The translations under genes were made by a program, and so were the position numbers. A DNA stretch of 12,080 nucleotides from Rhodocyclales bacterium (GTDB taxonomy: Bacteria; Pseudomonadota; Gammaproteobacteria; Burkholderiales; Rhodocyclaceae): positions 1-12,080 of the forward strand of contig JAJTBM010000054.1 of NCBI GenBank assembly GCA_021286885.1. The letters run 5' to 3'. Positions 1 through 7,561 of this stretch are shown here, piece after piece; the stretch's first letter is position 1; each line of letters starts with the position of its first letter. The notes beneath the pieces were generated by a model. It was given only the letters and a program-made list of their open reading frames with translations, was not told where the DNA came from and did not search any database.

Positions 1-11
1 GGGGCGGACAT

Positions 12-1934
12 TTATTGGGCGGGGGGGGCGGGGAGGGCGCTGCGCGTATCGCTCTGCTGCCGGGCCTGGAGCCACACGCGGAGCTGGGTAAGGGGCATCG
101 GGCGGGCGACGCCATAGCCCTGGAGCAAATGGCAGCCCAGGGCGGTCAGGATCTGGCGGTGGTCGGTGCTTTCCACGCCTTCGGCAATCACCTGGCGCCG
201 GAATGCCGCTGCCAGGCTGATGACGCCCTGCACAATCGCCAAGTCTTCGCTGTCTTCCAGCATGTTGCGCACGAAGGATTGGTCGATCTTGATGGTCTGC
301 ACCGGCAGCCGGCGCAGCCAGGTAAGGGAGGCGTAGCCGGTGCCAAAATCGTCCAGCGCAAAGCTGACCCCCAGCCGGTGGCAGGCGGCGATGATCTCGG
401 CCACCGCGTCGATGTCGCCCATGGCGGTGGATTCCAGAATCTCCAGCTCCAGCACTCCGGCGGGCAGACGGGGATGGGCGGCCAGCAGGGCCGAGAGGCT
501 GGGGATGAAATCCGGGTGGGTCAGGTGGTGGGGGGTGATGTTCACGCTCACCGGCAGCACATAACCATGGCCCAGCAGGGTTTCCATGTCGTGCAGGGCG
601 GTGGCGAGGGCCCAGTCCCCGAGCTGGGCTTCAAACTCGGTATCGAGGGCGATGGGTAAAAACTCCGCCGGGCGCAGCAGGCCCAGGTGGGGATGGCGCC
701 AGCGGATCAGGGCTTCGACGCCGATCACCGCATTGCTACGGGCATCCACCTTGGGCTGGTAGTGCAGCTCCAGCTCGCCATCGTGGAGGGCGGCATCCAC
801 TCGCTCCAGGGCTTCCCGGTGGGCGCGCAGGCGGCGGTCCCGTTCCGGGTCGAACATATGAAAGCAGTTGCCGCCGGCCTGCTTGGCCATGTACATGGCC
901 TGGTCGGCGTGGCGCAGCAGGGTATCCGGGTCTGAGCCGTCCAGCGGATACAGGGTCATCCCGATGCTGGCAGTCAGTTGCAGCGCCTGCCCATCCAGCA
1001 GGATGGGTTCGGCCAGCCGGGCCAGCAGCCGGTGCACCACCTGCTCACACTCGTCCGGGGTTTGCAGGCCGTTGTAGATCAATGCGAACTCGTCGCCCCC
1101 CATGCGGGCCACCGTGTCGCCGGCCCGGGTGGTCTGGAGCAGGCGGCGCGCCACTTCCACCAGCAGCCGGTCGCCGGTGGCGTGGGTGTGCTGATCATTC
1201 ACCGGCTTGAAGTTGTCCAGATCCAGATAGGCCACCGCCGTCAGGGTGTGGTTGCGCTCGGCCTGGAGCAGGGCCATGCGCATCCGGTCGGCCAGCAGGC
1301 TGCGGTTGGGGAGCTGGGTGAGGGCATCGTGGTAGGCCAGATGCTCCAGGTGGCGCTGGCTTTCCTTGAGGGCGGTGATGTCGGAAAACAGGCCCACGAA
1401 CTGGATGATCTTGCCGTGTTCGTTGCGCACCGCCGAGATGTTGCTCAGCTGGGCGTACAACTCGCCGTTTTTCTTGCGGTTCCACATTTCCCCGTGCCAG
1501 ACCCCTTTTTCCAGCAATTCGGCCCACATCTGGCCGTAAAAGCTGCGATCTTGGTGGCCCGAGCGTAAAAACCGGGTGTTGCGTCCCAGCACTTCTTCGC
1601 GGGTATAGCCGGTGATGGCGCAGAAGGTGTCGTTTACCTCGATGATGCAGGCCGCCGGATCGGTGATCACGATGCCTTCGTGGGCGTGCTGGAACACGCT
1701 GGCGGTGAGGCGCAGGTGCTGCTCGGCTTCCATCTCGGTGCTGATGTCGGCGATGCTGCCGATCAGGCGGGCGGGCTTGCCCTCTTGGTCGTGCTCCACC
1801 ACATTGCCCCGGTCCCGCACCCAGACGTAATGCCCCCGGGCGTGGCGCATGCGGTGTTCGCTTTGGTAGGGGCCGGCCCCTGCCAGGCAGCTCTGAATGG
1901 CCAGTTCGACTCGGGGCAAGTCTTCGGGGTGCAC
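12..1934 (-). CDS. PAS-GGDEF-EAL c-di-GMP turnover protein, 3' part of a frameshifted gene
   Basis: This 640-residue frame carries the C-terminal end of one PAS domain (1-65), a complete PAS domain (about 75-190), a GGDEF diguanylate cyclase domain (about 195-362) and an EAL phosphodiesterase domain (about 375-625). GGDEF is intact at 279-283, with an RxxD inhibitory-site motif (RAGD) at the usual position before it. The conserved GH of the NDxxGH stretch reads TH (250-251). In the EAL domain EAL (407-409), Asn465, the LEILES stretch, DDFGTG (528-533), Lys549, EGVE (585-588) and Gln605 are present, so phosphodiesterase activity is plausible. The GTG start at 1934 lies inside a PAS domain, and the codons just upstream in the same frame still read as PAS sequence. 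This is therefore not the natural start: the gene originally began at 2599 in another frame. Whether this part is translated independently is unknown. Confidence 0.75.
   Translation of the reverse strand: MHPEDLPRVELAIQSCLAGAGPYQSEHRMRHARGHYVWVRDRGNVVEHDQEGKPARLIGSIADISTEMEAEQHLRLTASVFQHAHEGIVITDPAACIIEVNDTFCAITGYTREEVLGRNTRFLRSGHQDRSFYGQMWAELLEKGVWHGEMWNRKKNGELYAQLSNISAVRNEHGKIIQFVGLFSDITALKESQRHLEHLAYHDALTQLPNRSLLADRMRMALLQAERNHTLTAVAYLDLDNFKPVNDQHTHATGDRLLVEVARRLLQTTRAGDTVARMGGDEFALIYNGLQTPDECEQVVHRLLARLAEPILLDGQALQLTASIGMTLYPLDGSDPDTLLRHADQAMYMAKQAGGNCFHMFDPERDRRLRAHREALERVDAALHDGELELHYQPKVDARSNAVIGVEALIRWRHPHLGLLRPAEFLPIALDTEFEAQLGDWALATALHDMETLLGHGYVLPVSVNITPHHLTHPDFIPSLSALLAAHPRLPAGVLELEILESTAMGDIDAVAEIIAACHRLGVSFALDDFGTGYASLTWLRRLPVQTIKIDQSFVRNMLEDSEDLAIVQGVISLAAAFRRQVIAEGVESTDHRQILTALGCHLLQGYGVARPMPLTQLRVWLQARQQSDTRSALPAPPAQ
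1281..1384 (-). repeat. Near-identical block shared by the two GGDEF/EAL genes (copy 1)
   Basis: This 104-bp stretch, covering the end of the last PAS domain and the start of GGDEF (around ITALKESQRHLEHL), matches 3902-4005 with five mismatches by eye, all in two clusters. The rest of the two genes is clearly more diverged. This fits duplication followed by local gene conversion. Confidence 0.7.
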
Positions 1935-2599
1935 CAGGGCGAGGAACTCTTCCAGGGGGTGATGCAGATAATCCGGTGGCAGTCCCAGCCCCCTGCGCCA
2001 ATGGCCGACAGCACATGGGCCAGCTCCTGGCGGCTATCGTGGAGGGCGGTGTGCTGCTGGTGCAGGGTCAGCCCCAGGCTGGCGAGCCGGGCCATGCATT
2101 CCAGGTGTTGCCACGTGGCCTGGGTTTCGGCTCCATGGGGCGGCGGCGCATGGAACAACAGGCCCAGGGCGCCGGTGCAGCGATTGTTGCCATCCCGCAG
2201 CGGATAGGCCCAGGCGGCCTGCAGGCCGCTGTGCCGCCAGATGTCCGGGGCGTGGCGCCAATGGGGGTCGGTGGCCAGGGGGCCGCTGCTGACGGGGCCT
2301 TGTTCCAGCACGGCCTGGGCCAGGCTGCCTAGGCCGGGGGCGAGGGTAAAAGCCTCTTCAGGAGGGCGCTGGAACGGCAGGGGCCCGCCCTGCCGCACAT
2401 AATGAAAGTGCATGCCGGCGCCTTCCGGGTGCGCAAGCAGCACCACCCAGGCACTGCCGGGCAGGGCGCGGATCAGGCATTCGCCCAGGGTGTCCAGTAC
2501 GGCTTCCAGCGACCCCCCTTGGCCCAGTTGGGCCAGGGTGTCGAACGAAGGCGGGCCGAAGGGGCCTGCAGTGGGTGTCAGGATCTCGGGAGGGGGCAT
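1763..2599 (-). pseudogene. GAF-domain N-terminal fragment of the same GGDEF/EAL gene, frame lost after about position 1985
   Basis: Reading from an ATG at 2599, about 205 residues make sense. A GAF sensor domain (roughly residues 20-185) is followed by the opening of a PAS domain, ending in the WDC of a motif that reads WEW in the neighbouring paralogue (residues 231-233). After that the frame is nonsense up to its stop at 1763. The PAS domain resumes at LPPDYLHHPLEEF in the frame of the downstream GGDEF/EAL part. About 22 residues present in the paralogue between these points are missing, so the cause is a real deletion of a non-multiple of three (or an assembly collapse) rather than a one-base slip. 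Together the two parts would be a GAF-PAS-PAS-GGDEF-EAL protein. Residues of this frame beyond the junction should be ignored. No good Shine-Dalgarno motif precedes the ATG. Confidence 0.7.
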
Positions 2600-2629
2600 G
2601 ACCGTGCGTACGCTAAGGGCGTATGTCTA

Positions 2630-2657
2630 TTTATGGTCGGGATTGTCTCTTCTTCAA
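2630..2657 (-). promoter_or_regulatory. Possible sigma70-like promoter of the GAF/GGDEF/EAL gene
   Basis: In the 72-bp gap between the two GGDEF/EAL genes the minus strand shows TTGAAG (2657-2652), a 16-bp spacer and CATAAA (2635-2630). Each matches the consensus hexamer at four of six positions, in a locally AT-rich patch. It could let the broken gene be transcribed separately, but two genes in one direction may equally share a transcript. Weak evidence. Confidence 0.25.
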
Positions 2658-2671
2658 GGACGCTCGTGTGT

Positions 2672-5002
2672 TTAGTTGTGATGCACGAGCCAATCCCGGA
2701 AGCCCGCTGCTGCCATGGGCTGGGCGATGGCGTCGCCTTGGAGCAGATGGCACCCCATGGCTTGCAGTGCATGACAATGGGCCTCGGTTTCGACCCCTTC
2801 GGCCACGACTTCCCGGCCAAAGCCCTGGGCAACGCCTATGGCGCACCGGACAATGGCCAAGTCTTCGGGGGCTTCGAGCATATTCCGCACGCGCCCCTGA
2901 TCGATTTTGACGCGCTGCACCGGCAAATGTTGCAGATGGGTCATGGAAGCGTAGCCGCTGCCAAAGTCGTCCATCGCAAAACTCACCCCCAGGGCCTGGC
3001 AGTTTTCCATCACCCGCCCCAGGCGCTTGACCTCGCTGGGAGTGCTGGCTTCCTGAATGTCGAGCTGGATCAGGCCCGGGTCCAGGCGGGTGTGGGCGCT
3101 CAGATGCAGGCGCAGGCGCCCCAGAAAATCCGGATGCAGCAGATGCTGGCTCGCAATGTTGATGCTCAGGGGCAGCAGGGGCAGCCCCTCCTCCTGCCAT
3201 TGTTCGAGTTGGGCAATGGCATGGGCCAGCACCCAATCGCCCAGCTCCATGGCGCTCCGGGTGTGTCGCAGGGCCGGCAGGAAATGGGCTGGGCGCAGCA
3301 GCCCCCGTTCCGGGTGGTGCCAGCGTAGCAGGGCTTCCATGCCCACGGTCTGACCGTTCAGGGTGTTGAGGGTGGGTTGGTAGTGCAGTTCCAGTTGTCC
3401 CCGGGAGAGGGCGGCCAGCACCCGGGCCTGGGCATCCCGCTGGGTGCGCATCCGGTGCTGGCGCTCCGGGTCGTAGAGCCGGAAGTTGTTGCGTCCGGCC
3501 TGTTTGGCCAAGTACATGGCCTGATCCGCGTGGCGTAGCAGGCTGGCGGGTGTGCTGCCATCCAGGGGGCACAGGGCCACCCCGATGCTGGCGGTCACGT
3601 GCAGCTCATGGCCCTGGAGCAGGATGGGGCTGGCAATGCTTTCCAGCAGGCGGGTCAGGGTGGGCTCACAGTCTTCGCCCCGCTCCAGCCCGTTGTAAAT
3701 CAGCGCGAATTCGTCGCCGCCCAGGCGGGCCACGGTGTCGCCGGCCCGGGTGGAGGCGTTCAGCCGGCGGGCAATCTCGATCAGCAGCCGGTCGCCCATG
3801 TCGTGCCCGAGGGTGTCGTTGATGGGCTTGAAGTCGTCCAGATCCAGATAGGCAATGGCCGCCAGGGTGCCGTTACGCTCCGCTTGGGCAATGGCCATGT
3901 GCATCCGGTCGGCCAGCAGGCTGCGGTTGGGAAGCTGGGTGAGGGCATCGTGGTAGGCCAGATGCTCCAGCCGATGCTGGCTTTCCTTGAGGGCGGTGAT
4001 GTCGGTCACGCTGCCCATCAGGCGCAGGCCGCCGGGGGCGCTGGCGGCGTCGATGATGCGCCCCTGATCCCGCACCCACAGGTAATGCCCCTGGGCATGG
4101 CGCAGGCGGTATTCGCACACATAGGCCCCCAGGCCTGCACGACAGGTGTCCAGGGCGGCCAGTACGCGCGCCCGGTCGGCCTCATGGATCTGGGCCAGCA
4201 GATGGGCCAGGGGGTGAAAGCCCTCCTGGGGGGGCAGGCCCAGCAAGGCGTACCAGCGGGCTGAGTGCTGGATCAGGCCCGGTTCGGCGCCTGCGGCCGG
4301 GTGCCATTCCCAGACCCCTTCGCCCACGGCGGCGAGCACGTGGTCCAGGGTGTGGGCCTGGTATTCGGCTTGCTCCTGCAGGTGGTGCTGGCTGGCCCCA
4401 TCGCAGGCAAAGCCCAGGGTGCCCAGGATCTTGCCGTCCCGACTGCGCCAGGGCGCCTTGTAAATGTTGAACCACAGGGCCTGCCCCTGGCCGGTCTGGA
4501 TCAGGGCCAGGCGCTGGTGGGCCTGGCCGGTCTGGAGCACCCGCTGGTCGGTTTCGCGCACCACGGCGGCTTGTTCCGGGGGCAGCAGATCGTCGGCGCT
4601 CTTGCCCAGCAGCCCGGCGGGGCTGTTCTCCCCACACACTTGGGCAAAGCTGCGGTTGACCAGCAAAAACTGGCCGTTCCTATCCTTCACCCAAAGCAGC
4701 AGGGGCAGGGCGTTGATCAGCCCCTCGGCGCTGGGAATCTGGCGCCCGCCTGCGGGCGGCTCGGCGCTTAGGGCGAGCCGGTGCAGCGGCGTGTCGCCCG
4801 GCTGCCCCTGGCGCAGGGCCTGGATCAGGGTGTCGGCGGACAGGTAGTGCAGGGCGTCTGCTAGGCGGCCGGCCAGAACGTGCACATCTCCGTTGAGCAG
4901 GTGGCACAGAGCGTCATACAGGCTCTGTTCGGCCAGCAAAACAGGAACGTCGTAAGACTCGGAGGCAGAAGGCATGGGCGTTCCAGTAGGGTTTGCGTGC
5001 AT
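2672..5002 (-). CDS. PAS-PAS-GGDEF-EAL bifunctional c-di-GMP cyclase/phosphodiesterase
   Basis: The 776-residue cytosolic protein has no evident membrane segment or signal peptide. Its order is an unassigned N-terminal region (1-90), a PAS domain (about 95-200), a PAS_3-type domain (about 218-338, opening GVWEWHP), GGDEF (about 340-512) and EAL (about 527-776). The GGDEF motif is intact at 428-432 and the RxxD product-inhibition site (RAGD, 419-422) is present, so cyclase activity with feedback is likely. In the EAL domain EALLRW (556-561), Asn615, DDFGSG (678-683), Lys699, EGVE (735-738) and Gln755 are kept. The metal-binding Glu of the usual ExTE motif is Asp (648, in LDIQEA), and the usual QGY reads QGD, so phosphodiesterase activity may be reduced. 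The ATG at 5002 follows GTAGGCAAG; Met10 at 4975 is an alternative start. It lies 71 bp after nnrS in the same direction, which hints at a link to NO sensing. The PAS ligands are unknown. Confidence 0.9.
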   Translation of the reverse strand: MHANPTGTPMPSASESYDVPVLLAEQSLYDALCHLLNGDVHVLAGRLADALHYLSADTLIQALRQGQPGDTPLHRLALSAEPPAGGRQIPSAEGLINALPLLLWVKDRNGQFLLVNRSFAQVCGENSPAGLLGKSADDLLPPEQAAVVRETDQRVLQTGQAHQRLALIQTGQGQALWFNIYKAPWRSRDGKILGTLGFACDGASQHHLQEQAEYQAHTLDHVLAAVGEGVWEWHPAAGAEPGLIQHSARWYALLGLPPQEGFHPLAHLLAQIHEADRARVLAALDTCRAGLGAYVCEYRLRHAQGHYLWVRDQGRIIDAASAPGGLRLMGSVTDITALKESQHRLEHLAYHDALTQLPNRSLLADRMHMAIAQAERNGTLAAIAYLDLDDFKPINDTLGHDMGDRLLIEIARRLNASTRAGDTVARLGGDEFALIYNGLERGEDCEPTLTRLLESIASPILLQGHELHVTASIGVALCPLDGSTPASLLRHADQAMYLAKQAGRNNFRLYDPERQHRMRTQRDAQARVLAALSRGQLELHYQPTLNTLNGQTVGMEALLRWHHPERGLLRPAHFLPALRHTRSAMELGDWVLAHAIAQLEQWQEEGLPLLPLSINIASQHLLHPDFLGRLRLHLSAHTRLDPGLIQLDIQEASTPSEVKRLGRVMENCQALGVSFAMDDFGSGYASMTHLQHLPVQRVKIDQGRVRNMLEAPEDLAIVRCAIGVAQGFGREVVAEGVETEAHCHALQAMGCHLLQGDAIAQPMAAAGFRDWLVHHN
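3902..4005 (-). repeat. Near-identical block shared by the two GGDEF/EAL genes (copy 2)
   Basis: Partner of the block at 1281-1384, in the same orientation and at the same place in the protein (the PAS-to-GGDEF junction, residues about 333-367). As direct repeats 2.6 kb apart, the two blocks could recombine and delete the DNA between them. Confidence 0.7.
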
Positions 5003-5073
5003 CTTGCCTACTCATTTTTGCACTTTCCAAGGAAGGATGTCCTGCTCGCCCCAAGGGTTTTTGTTGCCCGCAA

Positions 5074-6354
5074 TCAGCCCGGACGCCCATCAACCCGCGC
5101 CCGCAGGTAGATCGGAAGCAAGCGCAATGCCCAGGGCATGAAAACGCCAACCCAGCCAAAACTTGCAAAAACTAGTAAAACCGCCTGTCCGGTGGGCCAC
5201 AGCTCCGCTGCCACCCGCACTATCGCCACCAGATGCACCGCCAGGGCCAGGCGCCAGGTCAGGCTATCGGCCACCAAAGGGCGCCCCGAATGGCCCAGGC
5301 TCACCCGCGACACCATGGCCAGGGTCAGGGTGGAGAAAAAGCCCACCGTCAGCGCGTGCAGGGGCGCGAGCCCCAGCATTGGGTGGCCCAGGAGTTGAGC
5401 CAGCCCCTGGGCCGCGTACAAGGCCCAGCTGATCCCCAACCAGATAAAGCCCAGATGCAGCATGCCCAGCAGGCGCACGCTCAGGCTGCGGCGCAGCTGC
5501 CAGCGATAGCTGGCGTAGCCCGCCATGCCGGCGGCGGCCAGATCGCCGGGCCAGGCCCAGGCGGCCTGATCCAGCACCGCCAGCAGGCCGTGCAGGGCGC
5601 TTGCCGCCAGCAGCAGATGGAGCATCCCATGGGGCCGCCAGGGGGTGTAATTGGGCAGGGCCGAACTCGAAAAGAAGGGGATCATCCGGTGGCTCACCAC
5701 CATGAACAGCGGCAGCAGCATCCACCACAGGCCGATGGCCACGGCGGCCCGGGCCAGGGCTGGTGCGCCGCCCAGCGCAAATCCGAGCCAGCACACCAGC
5801 CCCAGGCCGCCCGCCGCCAGGGCCGTCCAGGCTGGCAAGGCGTGCAGTCGGGAAGCCCCCGGCTTGCGAGCCACTGGCCAGAGGGCGTGGAGCACCCGCC
5901 CCCAGCCGGCCAGCACGGCCACCAGGCCCAGCGCGGGCAGCCAGCTCGGGGCGAGCACCAGCCCCAGATCCACCAGGGCCCAGCCCGTCACCAGCAGCAG
6001 CCAGGGGGCCTGCGCCTGCTTGCCCGGGGTGTCGGGCATGCCCTGCCAGCGGGGCATGGCGGTGAGCAGGAAACCGAAAACAAAAAATGGGAAGATGCCG
6101 TACAGCCCCAGCAGGCCATGCACCCAACCCGGCGGCCAGGGCCAGGTCAGGCCGGGCGCTACGCCTGCCCGGGCCAGCATTTCCCAGCACCAGGGCAGGA
6201 AGCTCAGGAAAATCTGCACCACCCCGGCCAGAAACATGGGCCGGTGGGGCGCGGCGAACAAAACCGGGCCCGATGGTGCGGGGGGCGTGGCCGATGAGGG
6301 GGCCCCGGAGGGGGCCGGGCCGGAGCGAGGCTGAATGGAGATGGGCTTAACCAT
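5074..6354 (-). CDS. nnrS: NnrS family membrane protein (nitric oxide response)
   Basis: The 426-residue protein is strongly hydrophobic with about twelve likely membrane helices. It has NnrS family landmarks: LFAAPHRPMF near residue 40, HRMIPFF in the middle, and HALTVGFFSTLTLAMVSR followed by VSLGHSGRP near residue 350. NnrS is a heme- and copper-containing inner-membrane protein, made under control of NO-responsive regulators, that helps cells tolerate nitric oxide during nitrite reduction; its reaction is unsettled. The first 35 residues are Pro/Ser/Ala-rich and unusual for the family. I chose the ATG at 6354; a TTG at 6360 is also open and would add two residues. No clear Shine-Dalgarno motif is visible, so a start further in, such as a TTG at 6261 just before FAAPHRP, cannot be excluded. 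It is divergent from the DNR-type regulator and is followed by the GGDEF/EAL genes. Confidence 0.92.
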   Translation of the reverse strand: MVKPISIQPRSGPAPSGAPSSATPPAPSGPVLFAAPHRPMFLAGVVQIFLSFLPWCWEMLARAGVAPGLTWPWPPGWVHGLLGLYGIFPFFVFGFLLTAMPRWQGMPDTPGKQAQAPWLLLVTGWALVDLGLVLAPSWLPALGLVAVLAGWGRVLHALWPVARKPGASRLHALPAWTALAAGGLGLVCWLGFALGGAPALARAAVAIGLWWMLLPLFMVVSHRMIPFFSSSALPNYTPWRPHGMLHLLLAASALHGLLAVLDQAAWAWPGDLAAAGMAGYASYRWQLRRSLSVRLLGMLHLGFIWLGISWALYAAQGLAQLLGHPMLGLAPLHALTVGFFSTLTLAMVSRVSLGHSGRPLVADSLTWRLALAVHLVAIVRVAAELWPTGQAVLLVFASFGWVGVFMPWALRLLPIYLRARVDGRPG

Positions 6355-6360
6355 GATCAA
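6347..6360. promoter_or_regulatory. Possible FNR/NNR-type box overlapping the nnrS start codon
   Basis: The plus strand reads TTAACCATGATCAA. The right half is a perfect FNR half site and the left half TTAAC is the form reported for NNR boxes (TTAAC-N4-GTCAA); against TTGAT-N4-ATCAA it matches eight of ten. It lies over the ATG at 6354, an odd place for an activator. Either it is chance, it represses, or the real nnrS start is further downstream. Confidence 0.3.
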
Positions 6361-6394
6361 TGTAAGTATTGAAGGTGTGTTGCAGGGTGCCGGT

Positions 6395-6491
6395 CAGGTT
6401 CGGGAAGGGCCTGGGGCATCCAGCCTGGGCTGGCCGGATTCGATCTGAGTCGACTTCCCTCTTCCTATTTCTATTCCCATTCCCGAACCTG
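6395..6491. repeat. Inverted repeat in the nnrS / regulator divergent intergenic region
   Basis: CAGGTTCGGGAA at 6395-6406 is perfectly complementary to TTCCCGAACCTG at 6480-6491, separated by 73 bp. Between the arms are a small hairpin (CCAGCC at 6420-6425, GGCTGG at 6428-6433), the palindrome AGTCGACT (6448-6455) and a pyrimidine-rich run on the plus strand (about 6454-6484). The 166-bp region holds the promoters of both divergent genes, but I could not place convincing -10/-35 elements for either. Confidence 0.6.
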
Positions 6492-6526
6492 GGCCACACA
6501 GGCCGCAACCGCAGCAGAGGCAGACG

Positions 6527-7237
6527 ATGAGCAACGAAAAAACCATAGAGATTGATATTCCCGGCCTGCTGGGCCGCATGCCCCTGTTCAGCGCCCTGGC
6601 GCCTGAGGATCTGGCCCGTCTGGCGGCGGCCACCCGGGAGCGGCGTCTGCACAAGGGCGAACGCCTGTTCCAGCGCGGCGATGCGCCCAAGGGCTTCTTT
6701 CTGGTGGTGTGGGGCCAGGTCAAGCTGGCCTTCACCTCGGCCCAGGGCAACGAGAAGGTGGTGGAAATCCTGGGCCCGCTGCAAAGCTTTGGCGAGGCGG
6801 TGATGTTCCTTGACCAGCCCTATCCGGTGCTGGGCGAAGCCCTGGCCGACACCCTGTTGCTGCACATTGGCTCGGCGGCGGTGTTCGGGCTCATCGAGGA
6901 AGACCCGCGCTTCGCCCGCAAGCTGCTGGCCGGCATGTCGATCCGGTTGCACACCATGGTGCGCGACGTGGAATCCTATGCCCTGCGCTCGTCCACCCAG
7001 CGGGTGATTGGCTACCTGCTCCAGCTGGCCGAAGGGGTGCCGTGCGCGCCGGGGGCCGGCCTGGGGGCGGTGAGCGTGGAACTGCCCACCAGCAAGCAGG
7101 TGATTGCATCCCGCTTGAGCCTGACGCCGGAAACCCTCTCGCGCATCTTCCACGAGCTGTCGTCCATGGGGCTGATCGAGGTGCAGGGCAAGCTGATCCG
7201 TATTCATGATGCGGCCCGGCTGGCGGCCCACGAGTAG
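6527..7237 (+). CDS. dnr: Crp/Fnr family transcription regulator, DNR/NnrR type
   Basis: The 236-residue regulator has an N-terminal cyclic-nucleotide-binding-like sensor domain (about 15-130), a long dimerisation helix (about 135-165) and a C-terminal winged helix-turn-helix (about 185-230). The recognition helix PETLSRIFHEL keeps Glu202, Ser205 and Arg206, the trio that reads TTGAT-type half sites in Fnr proteins. The N-terminal cysteine cluster of true oxygen-sensing Fnr is absent (the only Cys is 173). It is thus probably of the DNR/NnrR class, which responds to nitric oxide through heme in the characterised member from Pseudomonas aeruginosa. AGAGG seven bases before the ATG is a reasonable ribosome binding site. 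It is flanked by nnrS (divergent) and heme d1 genes with FNR-type boxes, its likely targets. The subclass call rests on context and the missing cysteines. Confidence 0.88.
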   Translation: MSNEKTIEIDIPGLLGRMPLFSALAPEDLARLAAATRERRLHKGERLFQRGDAPKGFFLVVWGQVKLAFTSAQGNEKVVEILGPLQSFGEAVMFLDQPYPVLGEALADTLLLHIGSAAVFGLIEEDPRFARKLLAGMSIRLHTMVRDVESYALRSSTQRVIGYLLQLAEGVPCAPGAGLGAVSVELPTSKQVIASRLSLTPETLSRIFHELSSMGLIEVQGKLIRIHDAARLAAHE

Positions 7238-7252
7238 CCGCTCAAGGGCTGG

Positions 7253-7266
7253 GCAGGGCGCCCTGC
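7253..7266. terminator. Palindrome between convergent regulator and DUF2249 genes
   Basis: GCAGGGCGCCCTGC is a perfect 14-bp palindrome filling half of the 29-bp gap between two convergent stop codons and abutting the DUF2249 stop. It can form a short GC-rich hairpin on either strand. There is no T-run, so as an intrinsic terminator it would be weak. Confidence 0.35.
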
Positions 7267-7503
7267 TTAGGCCGTGGCGCCCTGGCGGATGCGGATTTCG
7301 TATTCGCCCGCGTCGTTGCAGCTGCTGGTGTAGCGGTAGCCATTGCGCACCAGGATGTCGAACAGGGGCGTGGGCTCCCGGTAGATCAGCAGCAGGACTT
7401 CGTTATCCGGGGTGAGTTGATCCAGCGCCTCCAGGGTGAGGTGCATGGGTTCGGGGGGCAGCAGCCCCCGGGCATCAACGATGATCGGGGTGGGGGTGGT
7501 CAT
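7267..7503 (-). CDS. DUF2249 domain protein (TusA/SirA-like fold)
   Basis: The 78-residue protein reads MTTPTPIIVDARGLLPPEP at its start, then a helix (HLTLEALDQL), LLLIYREPTPLFDIL, RNGYRY and a closing EYEIRIR strand. This is the DUF2249 pattern, a small two-layer alpha/beta fold related to TusA/SirA sulfur-carrier proteins. DUF2249 genes recur in denitrification and NO-response clusters, but no reaction is established. The conserved opening DARGL..PEP supports the ATG at 7503; the same frame stays open to 7716 but upstream it reads as low-complexity sequence overlapping nirN. An ATG three codons earlier (7512) is possible. An FNR-like box 65 nt upstream and a hairpin separating it from nirN suggest its own promoter under the same control. 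Confidence 0.85.
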   Translation of the reverse strand: MTTPTPIIVDARGLLPPEPMHLTLEALDQLTPDNEVLLLIYREPTPLFDILVRNGYRYTSSCNDAGEYEIRIRQGATA

Positions 7504-7561
7504 GGGGGGCATTCCGGGTGATGGGTTTGCGTCAGCTTGGCCGGCCCACGCCTGAATGTCC

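Noticed and set aside
5233..6297. A 354-codon plus-strand frame opposite nnrS
   Set aside because: It is Gln/Gly/Pro-rich, has no recognisable domain and is antisense to a well-supported membrane protein gene.
6430..6480. A sigma70 promoter for the regulator gene around TTCGAT and TATTTC
   Set aside because: The hexamers are poor and the spacing is wrong; no pair was good enough to report.
6347..7231. A 294-codon minus-strand frame opposite the Crp/Fnr gene
   Set aside because: The plus-strand gene has a full Crp/Fnr domain plan and a ribosome binding site; the antisense frame has none.
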